Numbered from the stretch's first letter, positions 1 through 6,558 are shown. The stretch: DNA of 9,240 nucleotides from an uncultured Lachnospiraceae bacterium (GCA_905235345.1 CAJOLO010000113.1:1-9240); one strand, 5' to 3'. Notes: generated by a model from the sequence alone, not told the origin. Translations and numbers: made by a program.

Positions 1-66
1 ACTATAACTTTTGAGTACATTGCTTGAAAGAGGGGTATTTTATTATAGCGAAATGGAGGGGTGTAA

Positions 67-879
67 GTGAATCAGGTATTGGAGATGTACATTAAAACAG
101 TTCCTGTGATCAAGGATGCATTGGGCATGGACATAATGATGAGTATAACAGACGGTCATGAGTTTCTTGCTTATTGGAAAGGGGATAAGATGGTTGCTGA
201 TATTCACGTGGGGGATCCGCTTTCTCATGATGATCCGATGTGGACAAGCTTCACCACGGGAAGAAAGCTTGAGCAGATATGTCCTGCGGATGTGTATGGT
301 TTTGCATTTAAGGCTATAACTATTGCAATCAAGGATGGCACCAAGATTGTCGGTACCATGGGAATTGCGATAAGTTTAGAGACAGAATCATTTACTTCAG
401 ATGCATCTAATAAGTTGCTCGAATCCATTGATTCCGTTCAAAGCGAGATGGATAGAATTAGTGAGTATGGTAATGTGATAAAGGATAGCTCTGAGGAGAT
501 TAAGGATTGTACCAGTGAAATATTGAAGAATGTTTCGGAAGTACAGGTGTTTGCCAATGAGATTCAGAAGATATCCAATAACACCAATATGCTTTCACTT
601 AATGCATCGATCGAGGCAGCAAGATCCGGTGAACAGGGAAGAGGCTTTGCGGTTGTTGCAGAACAGATGCGTAAGCTTGCCAATGATACCAAGATTGCTT
701 CAGGTAAGATACTTGATATTCTTACAAAGTTTACCGAGGATATTGATAAGATGCAGAATAGTCTTAACGCACAGGAAAACTCTCAGAAAGAACAATCGGG
801 CTTATCTGAGCAGATGTTTGAGGAAGTTCGAAAGATTGACGAGCTTACACGTCAGGTGATCGCTAAGATTAATTCATAA
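67..879 (+). CDS. Short soluble methyl-accepting chemotaxis protein
   Basis: A 270-residue chemoreceptor-like protein that would relay a cytoplasmic signal to CheA/CheW. Residues 1 to about 108 form a small sensor region rich in invariant-looking turns (DGHEFLAYWKGDKM, GDPLSHDDPMW); this N-terminal type recurs on soluble clostridial receptors and its ligand is unknown. From about residue 110 the chain is a heptad-rich coiled coil. The signalling tip at residues 169-195 (LSLNASIEAARSGEQGRG, then FAVVAEQMRKLA) is the hallmark of the MCP family. No membrane segment or signal peptide is visible, and only about 75 residues follow the tip, so the usual long adaptation bundle is largely missing. The start is GTG at 67: an in-frame TAA lies directly before it and GGAGGGG sits 5-6 bases upstream. 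It is a single-gene unit closed by a terminator. Family assignment is firm; stimulus unknown. Confidence 0.9.
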   Translation: MNQVLEMYIKTVPVIKDALGMDIMMSITDGHEFLAYWKGDKMVADIHVGDPLSHDDPMWTSFTTGRKLEQICPADVYGFAFKAITIAIKDGTKIVGTMGIAISLETESFTSDASNKLLESIDSVQSEMDRISEYGNVIKDSSEEIKDCTSEILKNVSEVQVFANEIQKISNNTNMLSLNASIEAARSGEQGRGFAVVAEQMRKLANDTKIASGKILDILTKFTEDIDKMQNSLNAQENSQKEQSGLSEQMFEEVRKIDELTRQVIAKINS

Positions 880-915
880 TGTAATAATACTGTGGTTGAA
901 ACCAAGTGATTAAAG

Positions 916-951
916 ATCCTGATAACAGATATAATGTTATCAGGATTTTTT
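916..951 (+). terminator. Intrinsic terminator of the chemoreceptor gene
   Basis: A perfect 11-bp stem (ATCCTGATAAC at 916-926 with GTTATCAGGAT at 936-946) encloses a 9-base loop and runs straight into a T tract at 946-951. It lies 37 bases past the stop of the chemoreceptor gene. On the opposite strand only a weak CTTTAATC follows, so it may slow but is unlikely to be the main stop for the leftward regulator transcript. Confidence 0.9.
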
Positions 952-1003
952 ATTACTTTGATGAAATCCCATGTGAATTGCCCTCTTACATATATTTTTT
1001 AAG

Positions 1004-1093
1004 TAGGTAATTGCGAAACTCATTAATATTGAATATTGAATTGTATAATATGTACAATTCTGAAGATATAAACAAGAGTTTCACAAACGCCTA
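1004..1093 (+). repeat. Structured intergenic repeat, copy A
   Basis: Copy A of a three-member family. The left arm TAGGTAATTGCGAAACTC (1004-1021) is inverted at 1076-1093 (GAGTTTCACAAACGCCTA) with 14 of 18 positions matching. Inside, GAATTGTA and TACAATTC (1038-1060) make an 8-bp stem around TAATATG. The shared core TATAATATGTACAAT lies at 1044-1058, followed by GATATAAAC. The right end overlaps the WYL gene by three bases and supplies its TAG stop. It lies 3' of both neighbouring genes, so this copy is not a leader of anything. A MITE-like repeat is the simplest reading; no named family was recognised. Confidence 0.65.
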
Positions 1094-2428
1094 ATATTTT
1101 TCAAGAGATTTGGAAAGCTCGAACTTAAGGTCATCAATCAAACGTCCGGGACTTAATACCCGAAGTAAATGGTGATGTTGAATTGTGAAAAGTTTAAGGC
1201 ATGGATATTCTACATCTTTTATTTCTGCTTTGAAAACAGGCTGTGTGTTACCGCTGACATCAACTGTATTCATGTCGGTTTTTTCAAGACGTATATTTTC
1301 GCCGAAATAATCTACAAGTATTGACAGTGCACCTGCAGATATTTCAAATATACAGTCAACTCTGTCTTTTTCGTCATATATTGACATATAAGGATGCGTG
1401 GCAGTGTATTTATCAACAAGAAAATCTTTACCCTTGAAGAATGGTTTTAATGTATCCGGACGGGTTTCGCATTTTTCATTCGTAATGATTATATCCAATA
1501 TTCTGTCTACCCTGAAGTGGAAAGGAATGTGATGTCCTTTGTTAGTGCATATAAGGTAGTAAGAACCGTTATTCCAACAAAGTGCATAAGGGTTGAGAGT
1601 ATATTCTTTTTTCCTGTCAGTTAGTTTTAAATGATTGAGTCTGGTATCATCATATGTGTATATGCCATATCTGATAATTATCTGTTTCCTTTCTCTCGTT
1701 GCATGATCAAGTGACTGGATGATATCAAGAAGATGATTGTTTTTCGGTGCTTTGCCGGATGAGTGAGTTGTATTATATATGTTATTTTTCTGAAAATCCA
1801 GTAAATTTTTTGCATTTGAATTGATTATCTCATCCATGGCGATTTTTTTGTTCATGTTATGGAGCATACTGTTATCTAAAGCCGGAATAGTATTGGAATA
1901 GTAAGGTGATAGAGTCTTTATGCCGGCATTTAAATATTCTTTTTCACGACTGCTCATATATCTGTTGGATGTAACGCAAGCACAAAGCATATTTACGTCG
2001 CCTGCTGAAAGAAGTGGTTCAAAATAATATGTATTTTTCATATTTACTCCGATTGAATTGTCAATCTCATGAATGATACCACCGTAGCAGGAGATAAATG
2101 CATTTTTCATATCAATATATTCGCTGGATTCATCTGCAGCGAATATCTCAATCATACTACTAAGATGCCGCCTGACGGTGTTGACATTATAGGATTGCTG
2201 AGTGATGGATAGAAGTGCAGCGGTTATATCAGGAACAGAAAGCGGATGGTTTTTTGAGGACAGGGTTTTAAGAATATGTACAATTAATGAAAATAATGAC
2301 TGTCGGTATATATTTGCAAGCTGCTCACGCTTTACCGTTAATTGGGTGGCATTGCCTGTTGAGTTGTCTGTTAATGATTCCGGTGCTTTAGACGGTTTGG
2401 TCGATGAATATGATCCGGTTAATGTCAT
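1091..2428 (-). CDS. WYL-domain transcriptional regulator
   Basis: A 445-residue DNA-binding regulator of the WYL class. Residues 1-32 are a Ser/Thr/Asn-rich, probably disordered tail. Residues about 43-95 look like a winged helix-turn-helix (PDITAALLS, then NVNTVRRHLSSM). Residues about 100-230 are a linker region. Residues about 235-315 are the Sm-like WYL domain: the basic start RERKQIIIRYG, then LNPYALCWNNGSYYLIC (the W-Y-L signature reads S-Y-Y-L here) and FHFRVDRI. The remainder to the end fits the C-terminal WCX extension, ending in LRVLSPGRLIDDL. WYL domains are thought to sense nucleic acid or small ligands; the effector here is unknown. The start is well placed, with AAAAGGAGG at 2437-2445 and 8 bases of spacing. 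It is divergent from the 2678 gene and shares a palindrome with it, suggesting autoregulation plus control of that neighbour (inference). Confidence 0.87.
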   Translation of the reverse strand: MTLTGSYSSTKPSKAPESLTDNSTGNATQLTVKREQLANIYRQSLFSLIVHILKTLSSKNHPLSVPDITAALLSITQQSYNVNTVRRHLSSMIEIFAADESSEYIDMKNAFISCYGGIIHEIDNSIGVNMKNTYYFEPLLSAGDVNMLCACVTSNRYMSSREKEYLNAGIKTLSPYYSNTIPALDNSMLHNMNKKIAMDEIINSNAKNLLDFQKNNIYNTTHSSGKAPKNNHLLDIIQSLDHATRERKQIIIRYGIYTYDDTRLNHLKLTDRKKEYTLNPYALCWNNGSYYLICTNKGHHIPFHFRVDRILDIIITNEKCETRPDTLKPFFKGKDFLVDKYTATHPYMSIYDEKDRVDCIFEISAGALSILVDYFGENIRLEKTDMNTVDVSGNTQPVFKAEIKDVEYPCLKLFTIQHHHLLRVLSPGRLIDDLKFELSKSLEKY

Positions 2429-2557
2429 TGATTATTCCTCCTTTTAATACATATGTTTTGCAGTAATCTGATACAAATGTTTTTTTATGTTATTAAGACT
2501 GATTATTATGTGATTTATAACAAGCCTTTTGAGTGATGTTTGAATTGTTATGATCTA

Positions 2558-2566
2558 ATTATATCA
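2558..2566 (-). promoter_or_regulatory. Extended -10 promoter of the WYL regulator gene
   Basis: Read leftward, the bases are TGATATAAT, a full TGN-TATAAT extended -10. The -35 position (about 2581-2587) is not consensus and falls inside the palindrome at 2576-2599. The predicted transcript starts near 2551, giving a leader of about 120 bases with no clear structure. Confidence 0.55.
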
Positions 2567-2575
2567 GAAATTTCG

Positions 2576-2599
2576 ATTTTATCCATACATGGATAAAAT
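2576..2599. promoter_or_regulatory. 24-bp palindromic operator between two divergent promoters
   Basis: Arms ATTTTATCCAT (2576-2586) and ATGGATAAAAT (2589-2599) are exact inverted copies around a 2-base centre. The palindrome covers the -35 regions of both divergent promoters; its centre is 27 bases from one -10 and 32 from the other. The obvious candidate binder is the adjacent WYL regulator (inference). Binding could repress both promoters or replace poor -35 contacts. Confidence 0.6.
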
Positions 2600-2613
2600 G
2601 TCAGGATGATAAC

Positions 2614-2622
2614 TGCTATAAT
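2614..2622 (+). promoter_or_regulatory. Extended -10 promoter of the ankyrin-like gene
   Basis: TGCTATAAT matches the extended -10 consensus exactly. The -35 window at 2594-2599 is the right arm of the palindrome and is not consensus. The transcript would start near 2629, giving a leader of about 49 bases before the ATG at 2678. Confidence 0.55.
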
Positions 2623-2677
2623 TTTATTTATCAAAAGTTGATATTGAAATGAATGATTTTTTGAGAGGAGTAATGTT

Positions 2678-3439
2678 ATGATTTTATCATCAGATATGTT
2701 TAACAGGGAGAATAATGATGTTGAGGATAAGAACAACAATGCATCTTTAGCTTGGGTGGACGGGATTCATGAAATACTTAACGGTAATATTATGAATTAT
2801 TCAAGAAAGTCTGTCGAGAATATGTTGAAGAATCCTGAGACTATGGTTTTGGATGGCAAAGGAAGGCTTTGCATTGTGTATGTTTATAATGCAGCCAGAA
2901 TAATGCAGAAAGAATTATGGATGATTTTTGCCACACCGGTTGCGATGGCTGTATTTCTTAAGAAATATACATATGTAAAGAGACTTTTAAGATCGGGATA
3001 TAAGTATGATATTATGGCACATTTTGAGGCTTATAATATTGAGGGGAATATTGGTGAACAGTATAATTCTTCAGATATGACAAGGCTGGTATCTGCATCA
3101 GATAATATATGCAGGTTTAATGATATAACTAATTTTCAACTTATGACCTGTATGACAGATGTACCGGAATGGGTCAATGACGGGATTTTTAGTGAACTAA
3201 AAACATTGCACAATGACAATATAGTGATTGATTCGGTGATAGCTGATATGAAATTGTATTATACGTATAGTGATGCATTAGCTTGTGAGCCTTTGAATGA
3301 TGATAATAGTACAGCTGTATGCTCGAAATCATGGAAGAATATACATAGACCGGGGGCAGATGAATATTATAGGAAATGCAATCAAAGATATAATGATCAA
3401 TTAAAAAGTTTGACGAAGGAGATATCAGGTGGAAGATGA
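2678..3439 (+). CDS. Hypothetical protein with an ankyrin-like repeat
   Basis: A 253-residue protein I do not recognise as a whole. Residues 86-111 follow the ankyrin-repeat pattern (TP, then a helix with VAMAV, then YVKRLLRSGYKYD, compare the family's TPLhxA...VxxLLxxGAxxD), and residues 47-85 could hold a more diverged unit. One visible repeat is too few for a normal ankyrin stack, so the match may be only partial. The C-terminal third is polar, Asn/Asp/Tyr rich and carries several cysteines without metal-ligand spacing. No signal peptide or membrane segment is seen, so it is likely cytoplasmic. GAGAGGAG lies 7 bases before the ATG. It is divergent from a WYL regulator with a shared operator, which makes it that regulator's likely target. 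No function is assigned. Confidence 0.75.
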   Translation: MILSSDMFNRENNDVEDKNNNASLAWVDGIHEILNGNIMNYSRKSVENMLKNPETMVLDGKGRLCIVYVYNAARIMQKELWMIFATPVAMAVFLKKYTYVKRLLRSGYKYDIMAHFEAYNIEGNIGEQYNSSDMTRLVSASDNICRFNDITNFQLMTCMTDVPEWVNDGIFSELKTLHNDNIVIDSVIADMKLYYTYSDALACEPLNDDNSTAVCSKSWKNIHRPGADEYYRKCNQRYNDQLKSLTKEISGGR

Positions 3440-3510
3440 ATACCGGTTCAAGGGCACGGAGTACCGGGTTGAGTATAGATTCGCTGTATCAGTGAAAGTT
3501 CACCACAGTT

Positions 3511-3549
3511 AAAAAATGCCCGGAAAACAATGCGTTCTGCCGGGCATTT
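3511..3549 (-). terminator. Intrinsic terminator of argG
   Basis: AAATGCCCGG (3514-3523) pairs with CCGGGCATTT (3540-3549) in a perfect 10-bp stem. Read leftward it ends in a run of T (A run at 3511-3516), just after the argG stop. Read rightward only TTTC follows, so it is a weaker stop for the convergent gene ending at 3439, which has no better terminator. Confidence 0.85.
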
Positions 3550-3563
3550 CATAATTATTACTG

Positions 3564-4769
3564 TTATTTCTGATCGAGCATTGCACGAACCTTTGTTGAG
3601 AGACCGAAGAGATTGATGAATCCTTCAGCATCTTTGTGGTTGTAAAGTTCGCCGGTTGTGAAGCTTGCAAGTGACTCTGAATACAATGAGTATGGAGAGG
3701 TTGTTCCTGCCTTGATTATGTTACCCTTATAAAGCTTTAACTTGACTTCGCCGGTTACTCTTTCCTGTGTAGATTCAACGAATGATTGTAAAGCTTCACG
3801 GAGTGGTGACCACCATTTACCTTCATATACAACATCTGCGAACTTGTCTCCGATAGTCTTCTTGAATGCCAAGGTCTCACGATCGAGAATAAGCTCTTCT
3901 AACTGATTATGTGCAGCCATAAGAATTGTTCCGCCGGGAGTCTCATAAACACCTCTTGACTTCATTCCGACAACGCGGTTTTCTACGATATCAACAATTC
4001 CGATACCATGCTTGCCACCGAGACGATTAAGCTCACGGATAATGTCAGAAACTTTCATCTCCTTACCGTTAACTGATTTCGGTACACCTTTTTCGAATGT
4101 AATAGTTACATATTCAGCCTCATCAGGAGCTTTCTCGGGATATGTACCGAGAACAAGCAGATGCTCATAGTTAGGCTCGTTGGCAGGATCTTCTAATTCA
4201 AGACCTTCATGACTTATATGCCACAGATTGCGGTCACGACTGTATGAGGAGTCTGCAGAGAATGGAAGATTGATTCCATGTTGCTTGCAGTACTCAATCT
4301 CTTCCTCGCGGGAATTCATTGTCCATGAATCCTGTCGCCATGCAGCAATGATCTTCAATTCAGGACCGAATGCCTTGATTGCAAGTTCGAAACGAACCTG
4401 ATCGTTACCCTTACCGGTTGCACCGTGACAGATTGCAGTAGCACCTTCCTTGTGGGCAATATCAACAAGAATCTTTCCGATAAGAGGTCTTGCCATTGAG
4501 GTTCCTAATAAATATTCATTTTCATATACAGCACCGGCCTGTACGGTAGGTACGATATAGTCATCACAGAATTCATCGACAACATCTAAGATGTAGCACT
4601 TAGAGGCTCCGCTTGCTTTAGCCCGCTCCTCCAGACCGTCAAGTTCACTTTCCTGACCAACATTGATACATGCACAGATTACTTCATAATCATAGTTCTC
4701 CTTAAGCCATGGGATTATAGCTGTTGTGTCAAGTCCGCCTGAATAAGCCAAAATAACTTTCTCTTTCAT
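3564..4769 (-). CDS. argG: Argininosuccinate synthase
   Basis: Joins citrulline and aspartate with ATP to make argininosuccinate, the penultimate step of arginine synthesis, in the cytoplasm. The 401-residue length is normal for the family. The N-terminal PP-loop AYSGGLDTT is at residues 8-16, and the second signature GATGKGNDQVRFE at 116-128 is intact. Further synthetase-domain motifs (SADSSYSRDRNLWHISHEG, GGKHGIGIVDIVENRVVGMKSRG and YETPGGTIL) are also unbroken, so the enzyme should be active. The start is supported by AAAGGAGG at 4781-4788, 11 bases before the ATG. It is transcribed alone, divergent from argC, with no argH behind it in this window. The strong leftward promoter and ARG-box-like palindromes upstream suggest control by an ArgR-type repressor (inference). 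Confidence 0.97.
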   Translation of the reverse strand: MKEKVILAYSGGLDTTAIIPWLKENYDYEVICACINVGQESELDGLEERAKASGASKCYILDVVDEFCDDYIVPTVQAGAVYENEYLLGTSMARPLIGKILVDIAHKEGATAICHGATGKGNDQVRFELAIKAFGPELKIIAAWRQDSWTMNSREEEIEYCKQHGINLPFSADSSYSRDRNLWHISHEGLELEDPANEPNYEHLLVLGTYPEKAPDEAEYVTITFEKGVPKSVNGKEMKVSDIIRELNRLGGKHGIGIVDIVENRVVGMKSRGVYETPGGTILMAAHNQLEELILDRETLAFKKTIGDKFADVVYEGKWWSPLREALQSFVESTQERVTGEVKLKLYKGNIIKAGTTSPYSLYSESLASFTTGELYNHKDAEGFINLFGLSTKVRAMLDQK

Positions 4770-4802
4770 TAATAATATATCCTCCTTTAGATTACGTATA
4801 TA

Positions 4803-4820
4803 CCATACATTTATGTACGG
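4803..4820. promoter_or_regulatory. Palindrome in the argG leader
   Basis: CCATACAT and ATGTACGG around a TT centre pair at 7 of 8 positions. It lies between the argG promoter and its start codon, where a bound repressor would block elongation. The half-site polarity differs from a normal ARG box, so the binder is open. ACGTATA direct repeats (4794-4800, 4831-4837) flank it. Confidence 0.3.
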
Positions 4821-4861
4821 ATGCTGATAGACGTATACAATCTACGCCATCACTAGTCACT

Positions 4862-4890
4862 AATATACAACGAAATGGAAAGTTATGCAA
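4862..4890 (-). promoter_or_regulatory. argG: Sigma-A promoter of argG
   Basis: Read leftward: TTGCAT (4890-4885), 17 bases, TATATT (4867-4862). Spacing is ideal and each box differs from consensus at one or two positions. The transcript would begin near 4855, giving a leader of about 85 bases. Confidence 0.6.
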
Positions 4891-4968
4891 TACTAAAATG
4901 TATAAAATAATTAACTCTGTTTTTTATGGATATTACTAAAAATCATGAGAGTTTATTCTTTACATATA

Positions 4969-5024
4969 CATGAATTAAAATTAATGCTTGCATAATATAC
5001 ATAAAAAATGTATAATTATGAAAT
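4969..5024. promoter_or_regulatory. Cluster of three ARG-box-like palindromes
   Basis: CATGAATTAAAATTAATG (4969-4986) closely resembles the Bacillus ARG box I remember as CATGAATAAAAATTCAAG. CTTGCATAATATACATAA (4987-5004) and AATGTATAATTATGAAAT (5007-5024) carry the TGNAT...ATNCA pattern less exactly. Centres are 18 and 20 bases apart, near two helical turns, as for tandem ArgR/AhrC sites. The second covers the -35 and the third the -10 of the rightward promoter at 4988-5016. AT-rich DNA makes chance matches likely, so this is moderate evidence only. Confidence 0.42.
4988..5016 (+). promoter_or_regulatory. Rightward promoter P1 of argC
   Basis: TTGCAT (4988-4993), 17 bases, TATAAT (5011-5016): a near-consensus sigma-A promoter. 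Transcription from about 5023 would give a leader of over 400 bases to argC. Both boxes lie inside ARG-box-like palindromes. Confidence 0.55.
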
Positions 5025-5080
5025 CGCTGAAGCATATATCTTATTTCAGAAACGCTATAGAAATACTTTATTAAAGAGTA

Positions 5081-5109
5081 TATACATAAATCTGAAAGAG
5101 TGTTATAAT
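5081..5109 (+). promoter_or_regulatory. Rightward promoter P2 of argC
   Basis: TATACA (5081-5086), 17 bases, TATAAT (5104-5109), with TGT directly before the -10, giving an extended -10. Transcripts would start near 5116, about 320 bases before argC, and would contain the whole structured repeat. No convincing ARG box overlaps P2. Confidence 0.5.
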
Positions 5110-5199
5110 GCATGATTGGATTGTTCGCTAAGAGAATTATTCCAATCTCCGGGCGCATATACGTTTCTGCCGTATTGCAGGAATGTGTCTATATAACAA

Positions 5200-5408
5200 T
5201 AGGTTATGGCGAAACGCCTTGTTATATCTGAATCTATTGTGCATATTATATAGATTCCATACGCAGACCTTGGCGCAGGCGTTGGTACTTGATGAGTGTG
5301 TAACACGAATTTAGTACCATTACGCCGGAGACGGAGTGCAAACGTGTCTGCAATGGAACTATATAATATGCACAATAAAAAAGATGTAAATCGGCGTTTC
5401 TAACCTGA
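5200..5408 (+). repeat. Structured intergenic repeat, copy B (argC leader, expanded form)
   Basis: The left arm TAGGTTATGGCGAAACGCC (5200-5218) is inverted at 5393-5406 (GGCGTTTCTAACCT), pairing as AGGTTA/TAACCT and GAAACGCC/GGCGTTTC with a small 4-base bulge. It carries the family core TATAATATGCACAAT at 5362-5376 and GATGTAAATC at 5383-5392. At about 209 bases it is more than twice as long as the other copies because of the long inner hairpin described separately. The right end is 32 bases before the true argC ATG, almost the same distance as copy C to argB, so it forms the end of the argC leader RNA. Confidence 0.65.
5235..5377 (+). ncRNA. Long hairpin inside the argC leader
   Basis: TATTGTGCATATTATATAG (5235-5253) is repeated as an exact 19-bp inverted copy at 5359-5377. 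Pairing continues inward through TTCC/GGAA, AT/AT, GCAGAC (5263-5268) with GTCTGC (5346-5351), then GGCG (5278-5281) with CGCC (5323-5326), GGTAC (5284-5288) with GTACC (5314-5318), and a GTGT/ACAC tip. The left strand of the 19-bp stem is not conserved in the shorter copies. It would be a cis-acting structured segment of the argC transcript; a separate small RNA is not shown. Confidence 0.55.
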
Positions 5409-5438
5409 TAACATTTAATAAAGGTGAGGTGAATTACA

Positions 5439-6487
5439 ATGATAAAAGTAGGAATCATAGGTTCTACGGGATATGCCGGTCAGGAACTGGTAAGACTTTA
5501 AGACTTTTACTTGGACATAAGGAAGCAGAGATAGTATGGTATGGTTCAAGAAGTTATATTGATAAGAGATATTCGGATGTATTCGGAAATATGTTTGAAA
5601 TCGTAGATGATAAGTGCCTTGATGATAACATGGATGAGCTTGCTGAAAAGGCAGATGTTATATTTACGGCAACGCCACAGGGACTTTGTGCATCACTTGT
5701 AAATGAGGAGATTTTGTCCAAGGTCAAGATTATTGATTTGTCGGCAGACTTTAGAATAAAGGATGTATCAGTATATGAGAAATGGTATGGAATAGAACAC
5801 AAGTCTCCTGAATATATTAAGGAAGCAGTATATGGTTTGTGCGAAATCAACAGGGAGGACATTAAAGGCAAACGCCTTGTGGCTAATCCGGGATGCTATA
5901 CAACATGTTCGATACTTTCCCTGTATCCTCTCGTTAAGGAAGGGATAATAGACCCGAATACCATCATAGTTGATGCCAAGTCAGGTACATCCGGAGCGGG
6001 CAGAGGTGCAAAGATACCGAATCTGTTCTGTGAGGTTAATGAGAATATCAAAGCATATGGTGTAACCACTCACAGACATACGCCTGAGATTGAAGAACAG
6101 TTAGGATATGCATGTGGAAGAGAAATATGCATTAATTTCACACCACATCTGGTTCCGATGAACAGGGGAATTCTTGTGACCGCCTATGGCAATTTGACAA
6201 AAGATTATACATATGAGGAAATTAAAGCAATATATGACAGATATTATGCATCTGAGCGTTTTGTCAGAGTACTTGAAAAGGATGTATGTCCGGAGACAAG
6301 ATGGGTTGAAGGCAGTAATTATGTGGATGTGAATTTCAAGATAGATGAGAGGACACATCGTGTAGTCGTAATGGGTGCACTTGATAATCTTGTGAAGGGT
6401 GCGGCAGGACAGGCAGTACAGAATATGAATCTGATATTCGGACTGCCGGAGGAGACAGGTCTTGAGCAGCCTCCTATGTTCCCGTAA
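5439..6487 (+). pseudogene. argC: N-acetyl-gamma-glutamyl-phosphate reductase, frameshifted
   Basis: ArgC reduces N-acetylglutamyl phosphate to the semialdehyde with NADPH, step 3 of arginine synthesis. From ATG 5439 (AAAGGTGAGG 9 bases upstream) the protein begins with the correct Rossmann motif VGIIGSTGYAGQELVRL but meets TAA at 5499-5501. The cause is a tandem TAAGACTT (5491-5498 and 5499-5506); removing one copy joins VRL to LLGHKEAE and gives 346 residues, the family's normal length. The rest is intact in another frame, including NPGCYTT with the catalytic Cys at reconstructed residue 150 (codon 5894-5896), SGTSGAGRGA and THRHTPEIEEQ. The long frame opening at GTG 5429 reads the dinucleotide-binding segment out of frame and is not a credible protein. 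As written, enzyme should be absent. Sequencing error, a true mutation or reversible slippage remain possible. Confidence 0.9.
5491..5506 (+). repeat. argC: 8-bp tandem duplication disrupting argC
   Basis: TAAGACTT occurs twice in direct tandem. A single copy restores the argC frame exactly; two copies shift it and create a stop at the first base of the second copy. The unit is not a multiple of three, so gain or loss by slippage would switch the gene off or on. Confidence 0.9.
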
Positions 6488-6515
6488 ATACAATATAGTT
6501 TAGTGTTTTAATTCA

Positions 6516-6558
6516 GTCGGAGAAATTCCCCATCCTCTAAGCAAAGCGTAGGCGGATG
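6516..6558 (+). mobile_element. Possible IS200/IS605 right-end (TnpB guide RNA scaffold) remnant
   Basis: The sequence GTCGGAGAAATTCCCC followed by a hairpin with CATCC (6531-6535) and GGATG (6554-6558) arms, inner CTA/TAG pairs and an AGCAAAGCG loop region resembles, from memory, the 3' end of tnpB-type elements, where the guide RNA scaffold ends. No tnpA or tnpB reading frame is present, so it would be a solo relic. It lies in the argC-argB gap where argJ often sits in related gene clusters. A resemblance only; an unrelated structured RNA is possible. Confidence 0.38.

Larger units (their letters stand above)
4770..5438. other. 669-bp divergent regulatory region between argG and argC
   Basis: No gene is supported here; the small reading frames lack ribosome binding sites and family features. 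From left to right it holds the argG leader with a small palindrome, the argG promoter, three AT-rich ARG-box-like palindromes overlapping a rightward promoter, a second rightward promoter, a 7-bp hairpin (GATTGGA 5114-5120 with TCCAATC 5141-5147), and the large structured repeat at 5200-5408 ending just before the argC ribosome binding site. No T-box consensus or T-tract attenuator was found in the argC leader. Confidence 0.7.

Noticed and set aside
3436..3495. 19-codon reading frame overlapping the stop of the ankyrin-like gene
   Set aside because: Too short, no recognisable product; the ATGA overlap alone is weak support.
5284..5318. Hammerhead-ribozyme-like core (TGATGA, short stem, GAA) in the argC leader
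   Set aside because: The invariant C before UGAUGA is U, the base after GAA is not the expected A, and the flanking strands pair directly with each other, leaving no stem III or cleavage site.
5103..5375. Leftward 90-codon reading frame in the argC leader
   Set aside because: It lies across the long hairpin, has no ribosome binding site and its composition reflects the inverted repeat.
5023..5438. T-box riboswitch in the long argC leader
   Set aside because: No T-box antiterminator consensus, no specifier-loop architecture and no terminator T tract before argC could be found.
5485..5510. Programmed ribosomal frameshift in argC
   Set aside because: There is no slippery heptamer with a downstream element; an exact 8-bp tandem duplication explains the shift fully.
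5429..6487. A complete 352-residue ArgC starting at GTG 5429
   Set aside because: The GTG overlaps the ribosome binding site and its first 24 or so residues are an out-of-frame reading of the conserved Rossmann segment, which is correct only from ATG 5439.
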